From assembly GCF_964204865.1 (NCBI RefSeq), contig NC_135259.1, positions 5,900,974 to 5,964,973 on the forward strand: a stretch of 64,000 nucleotides of DNA, written 5' to 3'. The DNA is from Styela clava. Taxonomy: Eukaryota > Chordata > Ascidiacea > Stolidobranchia > Styelidae. The notes beneath the pieces are model-generated. The model did no database searches. It worked only from the letters and a program-made list of their open reading frames with translations, and had not been told where the DNA came from. Below, piece by piece: positions 47,540 to 59,900 of the stretch (positions within the stretch are counted from its first letter, which is position 1; every line of letters starts with the position of its first letter). A program made the translations under genes and the position numbers.

Positions 47540-50500
47540 GATTAGCAGTAACTAGATTATAGTCAATCTGTAAAAATATTGATGTACCTTCAATTGTTGG
47601 AACCCTAAAAGTAAGTTCTTAGTTAGCTGAATGTATAATGTAGGAGTAAGTAAAACTGAGAGAGAACAAATTTTTGGCAATATTTTTCCTTTTCCAAGTC
47701 AAAATAATCTTTACGTGAAAGCCCAAAAAAGTTCATTATTATTATTTTTTAAACTACTTATAGTTTCAATAATCTTTCAACTTATAGGTAAAGCCGAATA
47801 CCCCCTTTTGCACGGACACTGGCTCCTGTAAACACAACTTATTTATTTGACACTCCATTTGGAGAGTCGAAATCACCCTGCATTAATTTTCCTCCTCGTT
47901 TCGAATCGAAAATTATGAACCACTGCCCTTATCAGAAGTATACTGAATTCCTCAACAGAGAGAGAGATTTCTGCTGTAGGTTTGTAAATAAGATAAATCC
48001 TTACTCTGGCGTTAGTTAGTCGAATAAAGATATATTAGCGATAAATAAATATTCGCTGGCTTTTGTCGCAATGCTTCACTCGTATTAGTACCTCAAAATA
48101 TCGAAATGCTCTTACACAAAAAAATTTCTACATAATATTATTCAGTCTTGAATATATTGGATTCAAGGAATCAAAATTTGCTGTAGAAAAGTCTCATCAA
48201 AAATCTTATAATTAGAAAAAAAACACTGTTCTACCATTTATCTTCTCATATTTGCCACAAAAAGACATGCTGTAAATGTCACGGAGCTGATGAACTGACT
48301 AACTTTAATTCCATCAATGACAAACTTATTCTCGCTCTATCATCATTTGAAATGAAGACGTCACGATTAAGAGAATGGATTGTATGCCAAAATAACAGAA
48401 ATAAATCATTTCAATTAGGACGTGTAAGGAGGGGTGACACTATATTCAAATGTCATTTTGAAATTGATAATGTTCGCCTTAATGTATATCGTGACAATCA
48501 AAGCATAGCTCTGTTTTTCGCAGTTAAGACTCAAATAATTAAAACAAAGGCGGGTAAAGATATTATGAAAACTCAAAAATGTACAGTATTTTATGTGATA
48601 AGTTTTATGACTTACAGTGATAAAAATAATTTTTTTAAAAATACTTAAAAATACTGTTCATTTTTGAATGATTGCTTATGTTCAGGTCTCAATAAACTTA
48701 ATAAAAACTAAAACTACAGGTAAATAAATTCTAATGTGCCAAGAGCTATCATGTACTATCAATCATTTTCACTGTATTGTATCATTTGTATTTCAGGCGG
48801 GATCAGATATCGATTGTCGCAAAACTCAACGTTACTTCTTGATGGGAATTTCCGTACAGAAATTGTAGTTAAAAGATGTGAATTGTGAGCAAGTATATGG
48901 AAGGAAAATGAGATTTCAGTAGAACTTGTGATAGATATATTAAATGCCCGATTTCTTTTAAATATAAGATCGGAAAAGTTTATAAAGATAAGGTAACTTC
49001 GAAATGAAAATTTGTAAATTGAATATCTAAATTTTGGAAACTCTGATATAATGAAAAGAAAGGAGCATTGTAAATATATTTGACATTTATGACTATTTTT
49101 TTTTAAATATCTATAAATATCACACCTCGTAAAATGGTTTTAACTGTCTCGGTTTATTAATAACTTAATTGTCGATATGACGCTATAAATTACATTGACA
49201 TGTCTTACAAGTTACAAAACCCAAAATACGTTTGCTTCGTACAAACACAAACGCCTAGGGCAGAATGTCGTCGTTTTATCGCTGTGTTAAACATCTATTA
49301 CCGAGTGCTGGCCATAGGTAAAACGTGGTAAAAGAAACATTTTATCTGTGAGTCATACTTGGCAAGCATTTAAAATAAGTTAACATTTAGTGTAGTAATA
49401 TAATAAAAAGATTAGATGTGTGTTTTTAAGTGCCCACCCTAAAATATTATTATTTTTGAGATTCTATCCTAAATCAGATAAGAACATTTGCCAAGCAATT
49501 GTTTTACTTCACAACTTTCAGGTAGTTAGTAAAGTCGGACTTGAAGTGAGAACAGTTGGTTTTCTGTTTTTCATCGCTTTGGTGTTATCACTGTTTCATT
49601 TCCAAGTTTTTGTCTGGTTGTATATTATAAACGCGTGATCACATTGTTCATATCGACGTATAGTCGTAATCTTAGTCAATAGTTCGATTTGAATGTATCA
49701 CAAATTTGGGTAATCAGCTTTCAGACATGGACAATAACTTTAGGGCAACTTGCTTATAGTAAAAGCTAATAACAGTATACTATATATATAGTTTTTACTA
49801 GGTGAATTTATACAACAAACCAGTGTGCATGTGCTAGCAAAGATGCTATTACCGCTGTTGTAACATATCAATACAGTTAACCTGGCCATTTCTCGCTTGT
49901 CTTGTTTCAGCAGTTCAGGTACAGGAACAAAAGCAAAATGTTTTTGAGTAAGTACGTGAGTCGAGTATCAGAAATCACCTCAGTCGTGATATAGGGTTGT
50001 TTGTGTGAAGATAAAAACTACACAATACTAAGCAAAGATTATAAGACTTGCATGAAAGATGCAACAGCAAGTTTCTCATCAATGCTGAAAATGCTTAAAT
50101 ATTTATGACCCACAGTCTTCTTTTCCGTACTAAAATATAGTTTTTGACTAATTCTATAAAAAGTATCGCAATCTATCTTCTATGAGAATATATTGATCTT
50201 GTAGATGAGAAAATAACGAAATGTAATGCAAATATTATGGCAAAATGAAATTAATGAATATATATTTAATATCCGAAGACATGATTATGGTATTATTTTG
50301 GACAGCTCAATCAGGTATTATTTAATCAAGCATAGATAAATGATAAAGGTGAAGGCCTATAGCTAAATAACTTACGTTGAGAAATAATAGAATTTTTTCA
50401 ACCAATCTTATATTATATTATTATATTTAGTGTAAGTGATTGCTAAGTAGGCTATTTAAACGCGTTGAAGTTCAACGTTTTAAGTCAGTCAGGATAAGGT

Positions 50501-50817
50501 GTAATTTTCTCGAAAATGGTCATTGATTAATTTTAAAATTACCAAACCGAAGACACCAAATTATGATAGGCGATAATCATAATCTTAGTACGTTTCTAAA
50601 AGCTTGCAGACGTTGTCTGATATATTACTGCTGAACGAATCAAAGTCTGATTTAATGTGTTATAAATGTTAGTTAATCCGTTCTTTCATATAGATTTTTG
50701 ATGTCATATTTGTTAGTTGTAAAATATAAAGCTTGCCTCACTTTAAAATTACAAATCACTTCTAAGTCAGTGTAAGATTTTCACAATTCCAAACAAGAAA
50801 GCAAAAAGGACTGGATT
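47540..50817. other. Intergenic region between lectin copy B and the C-type lectin
   Basis: 47840-48400 resembles the flank of the other tandem units. The 98-codon frame at 48352-48648 overlaps this duplicated flank and has no domain. An exon-like segment at 49911-49947 has a strong acceptor (CTTGTCTTGTTTCAG) and a GTAAGT donor and may be a 5' UTR exon of the downstream gene. Nothing else was recognised. Confidence 0.4.
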
Positions 50818-53800
50818 ATGTCGTTGTATGAAAACGCATCAATAGATGGTGAGAAGCATTGTTTTTCAATTACTCGATTGATATTGGAAACGAACTACAT
50901 CATAAAACTAGTTTGCTATTTTTGAATTTGCCATAGAGTTAGAAGTAAATGGAGAATTGCTCATGACCAGCGAATGAAACCAGTCCCACAAATTAGTTGA
51001 AATCTCAGCGTGATCACGGTGATAGAATTTTGTTCATCAAAAGTTCAGAGTAATCTCAACTCCAAAATTTAACTCCAATATAAGGACGTTCGTGTAGTAA
51101 CAGTTAACAACTTTATATAAATAGATTTTGACATATTTATAGCCGCTCGAATCTAGGGACCTATCATTGTTAAACCTAGAATGGAGAGCACGATTGGGAC
51201 AACTTCAGTATCAAAATCTGGTTTTATCCAAGTATTATTTTATTACTTTGAACACACAAAATTCTACTGTCGGCAATACCCATGAACTTAATTAATCATT
51301 TGCAGAGGTCTCGACAATAACTAAAATTACGAAATATAAGCCCGTAAGGCATTGGAAGGCTCGTAAAACACGTTTAATATGAAACATCGATAATGAATCT
51401 TTATTTGCCATTGGCTCGTTATATTGAAGCTAAATCCTTTAGTGGTCACTGGCGTGTATGATTCAATTCCTGATCAGCAAGTTATTATCTGGATTTTATT
51501 TTGCACAAAGATGAAAAATAATTAATTCTTGTTAAACCTTATTGCTAATTTAACGTTTTCAAAATTTGCCTTTCCGAATGGAGCGTAGGCAATATTCGAA
51601 CAAAGCGTTCATGTGGGGAAATCATTTAAATGCAATCATCAACTATATGTAATCATAATTAATTATTTTCCTGTTGATTCTGTTTAGCGTACACACATTC
51701 GATCGCAAATAGAGTTAACGTATATAATAATTGCCGAAATAATTCATTTTTGTTTTCTTACTTTTTGTCAGAGGAAGTTTCAACTGGTGGCGATATTGAC
51801 CAAGGCGGGCGTAATGCATACGAAAAACCCTTGCCAGACCCACCATCTAACGAATCACTTGACAAGACAGAAGGTATATATTTTGTACCAGATGCTATCT
51901 ACGCAAGACCACACCAATCTGGCAATGGATGTCATATTTGTCAAACAGGTATATTTTCTCTTTGGGTTATGTGGGGCATTGGCTTGGTTCATCTAACTGA
52001 GTTTTTCTCAAAATCAGACTAAATCAGTATCCTGAAATTGTTGAAATATTCTTGCATCAAATATATATACCATAGCAGTACAGGGCACAGTTGATAATTT
52101 TCTTTGTTGAACATATACTAGTTATATTTACTAGTGATAGGATCTGCTGGATTTTATTTAGAAAAAATTGATTGAAGGTCGCCTTATTCTAATCAACTAT
52201 ATTCACACATATTTCTTCCAGCATAAAAGTCTTTTTCTGTATTGCGTTCTTGTAAATTAGATCTTCCTAAGTTTTTTCCCACATTCGCGAAGTTCATAGA
52301 CAGTGAAATAGTCGTCATTGTTCATTGACCGTTGTGGTTGGTAGATGGTTGTCATAGTAATTTAGCTTTAAGAGTTGTGCATCATAACTCTTCCTAACTC
52401 AATTTCATGTTTCTAGTCACTGAAAAAAGAGAAGACAATTTCATAAAAACAATATGGAGAAGAAAAACGAATATTATAATGATCACGTTGACAGTGTTAG
52501 TGATACTGGCATTAGCAATTGCAATTTCAAGTCTTGCAATGTATACACAAGTAGGTATATTACAATTTTCAGATAATTTCATTATTTGAAAGACATGATT
52601 GCTTTTTACTTGGTACATTTTCACCATCAATTAGTCCCAAGTATATGAAAAGATCATTGATGTCTTCGCTGTGGTGTGGACCATGTCGCTATTCCTATTC
52701 GAGGACCATTTCCATAACTGTCATGTGTGTGTCTCAGTGTTGAATTCATCTTTGCCACGATGTTTCTATCCGAATTTAGTATAATCTCTAACCTTGAGCT
52801 ATGTATTATCTTATGTTAGATTTGACTGGTAAACGAAGTAGGTCACGGGGTTCCACGTGATAAAGCCACATTAAATACTTTTTCTCTTTTTTTTATAAGA
52901 ACAAACGCATTTTTTAGAACAACCAGGGACAAATTCCTCCCCGGAGTGGAATTTTGTTGTTTTGGGGGAAGAAATTGAAAGTACTTTGTATTCGAAGTAG
53001 TCTCATTAAATTGGTTTTAATTATTATTTTAGTCTTATTGTAATCATACTGTTCATACACTAGGGTGTGAGTTGCACTTATAGTTATAACTTATGATCTA
53101 TTATACATGATGAGGGAGAAATAAGGGGATGCAAAATAGGGGAAAAGGGAACTTAAAGTTGGGTATCAAGGTTCCAAGTCTAGTGTCACCCAGTTTTCAG
53201 ATGGACAGGTTTAAATAGAAAAAGTTATAACATTAGTTTACAAGTCGTCTATCTATATATCTATTTTCCCTTTGTGTTGATCTCTCATATACCTTGATCA
53301 CAAAATAACAACACACATGAATATATGTATTTGAATTAAATAAAATCTTATTATTTAAAGTCTTTATTTACTTTGTTTACTTGTAAATCGTGTGATGATG
53401 ATGACATCTGGTATATTTGCTTATTTGCTAATCTCAATTTATCTAAATATTTTAGAATACAGTAGTTGCTGAATCACGAGAAACAGGTAAGTAAAATCGC
53501 ATACAACATCAAAACGACTTTTATCGCGTCTTGATGTTTTGCTTTGGCAAGTTTTCATTAAAGCCTGTATCGATCATAAGATTTTCATTTCATATATATA
53601 TATATAAGTTGTAGCAAAAAAACTTACATTGTTGTAGCATTGTGTTAGATACACAGCTTCTTAAAATACTTCCTATAGCCGAACTCATTGTTTTCTTCGA
53701 GTATGATGAAGTGTGATAATGATTTGAGGATGTGACGATGCATGTTAACATACTTTAATAATAAAAAAATATAGTCTACATTGAAATACTCCACAGAATC

Positions 53801-55344
53801 ACATAATAAAACAACGTTGGAAATGCTCACGAATTTGGAGAAGCGATTGAAAATCATTGAAAGTGAAAGGGAAAATCAGGTAAAATGACACACTGTTGAA
53901 TAATGGTTATAATTAATAATCATTACTTTCACGGTACTCCCGCAGTGTGTGTACCAGGTTAGGGTTAGGCCATAATTTTATTCCGATTTTCCCTATTTTA
54001 GTTCTATTACGAGTTCGGGGACTGTCTGTGTTAGTCAAGTAAATATACCCCCTGTTCATAGTAATCAGTTCCTTTACACAACTTGATGTAAAGCAGGCGA
54101 ACAAATTTAGTTACCTCCATATTGGCGCCCTTTTTACGCCTAAATTACGTTAATAGTTAGTTGAATGTTGAGATTTTCGATTAGTATAAACTTTTTGTTT
54201 GCCAAATAGTATGAAGGCTATTTGTGATAATGCATTTAAGTTCCTGCTAGGAAATTAGCAACATTTTACAGTGTCGTGTAGTGTTTTGTATCTAAAAATA
54301 CCCGTAATACAATGTCCCATTAATGTATTAATCTCATCCATTTAATGCAATTTAAAAAAATCATGCACATGTAATTCAATCTATGAGATCAACAGTAATG
54401 AATTGCAATAGAACCATATAAAACATATAAATATAGCAATTATACTAAACAATCTAAAGGAGTGACATGATCTGTTACGGAAAGATTGATGCTATTGATG
54501 AATCATTTATAAATACTTCTTTATTAAATTTGCAGTTTCGAAAGACTTTAGAAATGTATAATTGGTACAAAGCAGAAAATGGATATTGGTATAAAGTGTT
54601 TCAAAATAAAGTAGAATACACCAATGCTCGCAAAAACTGTGAAGTTCTTGGAAGTAGACTGGCGTCCGTTGGCATAAGGTCGCAAAAAATTAAAAGGTAA
54701 TATTAACCTAAATTAGCACCATACATACCATACTTGCAATGGAACCCACGAACTCCTTGACGGGATTGTCTTTATATAACTTACATAAAAAGGGACATTT
54801 TTGATTAATAAATCGGATGTCATTAATGAAATATTTTTTGCGTGACGCATAAATTGTATAGTTGTAAGCAACATATCATAATAAACAAGCAAGGTTCATT
54901 AAAACCATAGGAATATCTTGTAGCGATTAAATTTTCGATAAGATCTTGTGAGTTTTCTCCTATACCATGTTTTGTTGGATAATAATTCTTTTCTAGGAAC
55001 GATTGGCATTTTTGTTCCAATTCTTCCTTTAACACAGCCCTACGAATCTTCAACATATCTGCTTTTTGTTTTCGATTTACAGAGATCTCACTCAAAATCT
55101 GCTTGATTCAACCTCCCAACAAACTTGGATTGGACTGGATAACATTCAGCAGAACGGTAGTTGGACTTGGTCAGACCAAGTATTGTCGACTTTGAACAAC
55201 ACGCAATGGAGGTCCGGGTATCCCGATAACGAAAATAAAAACCGAAAATGTGGATATTTGTTTTATGGAAGAAATTGGTCGATTACCGGGAGAGACTGCG
55301 GAAGATTGTTTTATTATCTTTGTGAAACTTTACAACCTTTGTAA
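50818..55344 (+). CDS. Type II membrane C-type lectin receptor, 7 exons
   Basis: Exons 50818-50848, 51772-51948, 52417-52550, 53456-53486, 53797-53879, 54536-54696 and 55083-55344 join in frame (phases 1, 1, 0, 1, 0, 2) to give 292 residues. Cytoplasmic tail 1-88: Y4 in YENA, a PLPDPP stretch (30-35), Y47 in YFVP, Y54 in YARP, and C64/C67. One hydrophobic segment at 89-111 follows WRRK with no signal peptide, hence type II. A stalk (115-152) includes a short charged helix likely to coil (LEMLTNLEKRLKIIESERE). The C-type lectin domain (about 160-292) has the WIGL motif (221-224), WTWSD (233-237) and four cysteines C187, C262, C278 and C286. The EPN position reads YPD and the WND position reads WSI, so classical calcium-dependent sugar binding is doubtful. 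The role is inferred as a cell-surface recognition receptor. Confidence 0.88.
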
Positions 55345-55457
55345 GGGATATCCAGTGTATCCACATATCTAGTCTAATGTAGAAATGGTTTATTGCATCA
55401 CTGTTAATATTGATAAATGAAGAAAAAACGCGCTTGAACAATGTTTTTTTTTTTTCA

Positions 55458-55463
55458 AATAAA
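55458..55463 (+). promoter_or_regulatory. Polyadenylation signal of the C-type lectin gene
   Basis: AATAAA lies 114 bases after the stop codon, in an otherwise non-coding stretch, and is followed by a T/G-rich segment. It fits the 3' end of the lectin transcript. Confidence 0.6.
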
Positions 55464-55603
55464 AGGAATTTGTTGCTTTGTACGTGACAAAGTATGCGTA
55501 TTTTAAATATGCGTTCTGCAAGCTTTGTCTTTTAAAGAGAACAAGGTCGAGGTTTGATATTTGTCTCTAAAGAGAGGAAGCAAAGCGCATGTAATTTAAT
55601 GTT

Positions 55604-56038
55604 CAGGGACGGATCATGTCTTTTAGCTGCCTAGGCACCTAAGACTTTAGTGCCCCATATATACATATATAATTATATATTAATTATATACTATTATAGA
55701 AACTGGCTTTCAATGATATCTGAAATTGAACAAGTAAGTTTCAGTATCCATTAATTGAGGGCCAAGTTACGTTCAATTTGCATTAATTTTATTTCGAAAA
55801 CAGATCTCATACCCCCATACATACAAACTTTGATGGATAGGTTTAAAATGATACGTTGGAACTTTATTTCAACCGGGCCAAAATTGAGGGATGTGACGTC
55901 TGACCAACTCGAATTGTTTCATTAAACACTGGTGCCCCATTAAAAAAATCGTCTATAGAAACTTCAGAGGTGCCGTGCTCCCTTTCCCCTGGTGCCCTAG
56001 GCACGTGCTTATTTTGCTTATTGGTAAATCCAGCACTG
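55604..56038. mobile_element. Degenerate hAT-like element
   Basis: The left end CAGGGACGGATCATGTC and the complement of the right end (CAGTGCTGGATTTACC) share a CAG-x-G-x-x-GGAT layout. Both have a CCTAGGCAC block just inside. No matching 8-bp flanks remain, so it is old or the ends are slightly misplaced. No transposase was seen. Confidence 0.5.
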
Positions 56039-56954
56039 GTGGCTCGTGCGGGATGTGTTAGCGTTTAGTCGACAACCATTTATTCTCCGAGATCCCAAGG
56101 ACGGGAATTGTTATAGATTTGCCCACCAGGAAAATTTATTTTCACTGAATTAGACGGGACCAGGTTGAAAAAACAAACGGTAAGTCATGTTCATGTGATT
56201 GCGTATTTAATGATTCTCCAATGCAATTTATGTTACAGCAATCCATTTTTCAATTTCGGATTACATGACTCGCGAATTGTAGACGAACATTTAACTATAA
56301 AGATTACCGCTTTCGGGATTAAAACATGGTATCAATAAAGACGGAAATACCTTTAAAAGACCGTTCATAATTTTACTCTTTGAGAGACTCTTTGAAAGAA
56401 AGAGCAGTGAATTGAAAAGAATTCCTGCAATGCACATAAATGTTAATGTCCGGAGGAATTCGATTGAACATTATGTTAAATATACATCGCCAAGTGTTAT
56501 CAGAAAATAAATTCGAATTAACAGTACTTTCATCTCCAATGGTGCTCTCCTAAAGACTATATTTCCGAAAAGACTGGAATGACTCTAGGAATAAACACAG
56601 TGACATTAATTAAATATATTTATAACATACAAAAACACATCTGTACTACAATGAAAATTGACAAGTCGGATCGCACTTGATTTTGAAACATGTATATGAA
56701 TGTTTGTGTAAACCATCTTTGCAGGCATTCATTTAATAGACAGATAGTTATCTCATACGTCAGAGATTAAAACGCGTAACTGGGTGTTCAAGTAATTTTG
56801 GCCCTGTTATTAAATTTGAAAAACATTTTTAGGGTCAAGACTTGCAACTTTATGGGGTTTGCGCCCCCAGAAGTGATTGTTGTTATCGATAGTAATATAA
56901 CGTGCTAAACAAGTAACATAATATATAAAAAAATGAACAGGCACCAAAGCTGTC
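56039..56954. other. Intergenic stretch between the C-type lectin and the NLR gene
   Basis: The two genes are convergent. No exon or repeat was recognised here. The 3' UTR of the NLR gene probably lies at the right end of this stretch. Confidence 0.4.
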
Positions 56955-59900
56955 TCATTCACGGTAGTTAGTCACTCTCGATATTTTTTGTCGGAATTCT
57001 TCCACAGTTGTTGTTGTGCTTGGAATATTTTCAGATCCGTGTGTTATCATTACCTAAATTAAAATTAATGCATGACTTCAATTAAATAATTAAGAAATAC
57101 CCTCAAATTTGAAACGTTGCGAGATTCTGTTATAAAATCCTGTTATTTTTACATCAACCTAATTAATAGGAAGATTAGCTTTTTTGCTTTTGGTTAGCCT
57201 TCAATCAATAATTAATACTTCGTAGTAATTATTGCCTGAAAAATCAGAAAGTTTCATTGGAAATTTTAAAAATAATTGTATGCATTATATTATTCTATTT
57301 TCAGATATTTTGGCCACTTACCTAGCAGTTAATTAATTCAATACCCTTAATTTATAAAATGAAAATATTTTTACGTTATTTTATACACAGTTATACCTTA
57401 TTGCGCATTTCTCTTAGTGGTCTGAAGAAATCATCGAAATGTCTTTGTTCGTTGAAGCAACCATGGCAAATGAGTTCTTTTAGTTTCCAGTTTTCAACTA
57501 TTTGGCCAAGGATATTGTAATCAATGTTTGTTCCATTCCAGGCCACATCGAGTGATTCCATCTTCAAAATAATACGTTTACTTTTTTTTTATAAACACGC
57601 CCCACAAGCAAAAAATAAAACTTTTCTTTCACAACATTGATTAAATATTCCCGTAGTTGATAGAAGGCTTAGCCTGAATACTTCAGCAGCTATATTTTAG
57701 CCCATATGCAGAGTATTTCTGAATGGCATCATATCACCTTGCAAAGAAAACTTTCAATTTTGGTCGAAGACATTTTAAGTTGAATCGCAATTATAGTGAT
57801 AAAATTTATTTTCGTTCACATATACAGGGTTAATAAAATGAATGTTGAAATCAAGCACTCATCGTGTTTTCCACATTGTGTTCATCGGGACATTATTGGT
57901 CACGAAGTGGACTATGCATCGTTTTGATACATTTTTGTTATTATTGTTGTTGTTGTTGTTAGTATTCTGCGTATTTTTCTTCATGTTGTTGTTAATATTG
58001 TTGTTGTGAATCGCTTTTCTCTTTAAATACTGGATCAATTGCTTTGAAATTTTTAGTGATTAAAGATTGTTTTGCTGCTAAACGACTTCTATTTATTTTT
58101 AAAATGTCTGTGGGCTTTATAATATTTTAATTCTACTTTGAAGTGTTGTGTGATGACGTTATCAAAATTACAAATTGCGCACCGCGTGGCGTTCCGCTTT
58201 CATGGTCAGACTACCGATACTGTGAAGAATTTGATACTATACTTCATTTGTCCTTCATGTCCATATATTTGAGCATTGCTTTTTGTTTGACAGTTGAAAA
58301 TTTACTCACATGCCCAGAAAATCCATTTGAATGTTCTTTTAATGCTCCGAGGTTGTAAGTTTCCAGTTTGCAGTGACATAAATTAAGATTTTGAACTTTT
58401 CCAATAATCAAAATGCTTCCCATATGTTGATAAGCTCGAGGTGTCATTGTATCATTTCGACTGATATCCAAACGTTTTATCTGTCAAAGGTTTTTATACA
58501 CTTGTAACATTGAATTTGGCGGTAAATACTTTATGTCTAAACAGCTCAAGGTTGTCAGTTGGTCGGACAACTGTTTGACTAGGTGAGACTTCCGACTTTG
58601 ATCTGCGTCGGATGAATAAATTTTTTTTTATTTATTTTATGTTTTATTAAAAAAATATTTTTTTGGAATATATCTCATTGCTTTCAACTAAAACTTTCAT
58701 GTAATGTTGAAATTTCAACGATTTTACAGAACGAATGCTTGATTTGATTTATAGCAATTAGTGACTCTTAATCTTGCTTGTTGGCAGATAATTTTGCAAA
58801 GACCGAGGAAAACATATGATTTAAAAAATGCCACTTTGCATTATTTATGTCCACAGTTTGCTGGGATATCGACCATGAACTTGTTCATCTTCCATCTGGA
58901 ATTTATTAACTCTTTCTCTTCTAACATTCTTTTCCGCTTTACAGACATGAAACAATATATACATCTTTTATGCCGTTTATGAAACCGATAATTGTTTTCC
59001 ATTCGCAATTTGAAGACACAACTACTGCTTTGATTTGCCGTAAAAGCCAAGCGTAACGGCCAAGCGCCAAGCACCACTAAACTAGATGAAAAACGCAATA
59101 CATATAACACAGATATATACAGTTAAAGGATCTGGTGGGAATATTTAAATTAGACAAGAAGCAAAAAGTACAAACTGCTCGATATTACGTGTAATATGTA
59201 TGTATGTACCTGGCCTGTATATCCTTGCAATCCCTTTTCAAATTCCTGTAAATGATTTAAATTGAGTCTACATCGACTGGCATTGATGTGTTCGGTTTTC
59301 CCGATTTTCACAATTTCTCCAACATGTCGCATTGATTCAGGATACATTTCATCATTTCCACTAATTCCTAACTGTTTGATCTAAAGAATAGCACATTTAT
59401 CAATAAAAATATTTTTGAAAAATGGATAGTAAACAAACACTCGGACAATCGGCAATTAAAAAAGTGGCGAACATATAGTATCCATGTAAAAATATTTCCA
59501 ATAAGGCTGAATGATAAAATATCCGACCAGCTGACCATTTGCCTTGCAATTGCTGTTCTTTGTGGCTAAGCCAACTCTACTTAAAAAGGTTTAGTAAAAA
59601 TTGCCACAATTTTACTACAAAAACTTTGACTTTAAAAATTGTTTTTTGACGTACATAGAACATACATACAAATACAATTATCCAAATTTGTGAACTATAT
59701 CTTACCTGGCGATCGTAGCCTTTCAGTGCCTCTTTAAGATAATAAAGTTTTTCGTGTGAAAGTTGACACAAATTTAATTGAATATCACAAGCGTTTATTT
59801 TCTTCACCAATACACCGATAGCAAAGAAAGCACGAATCTCGATTTGAAATGTACCACTGAAATCGAGAGTTACGTCCTGAATAATTGAAGAATTATTAAG

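Noticed and set aside
48352..48648. 98-codon plus-strand frame
   Set aside because: The sequence is the counterpart of lectin-unit flanking DNA (39620 and 43320 regions), where the frame is not conserved.
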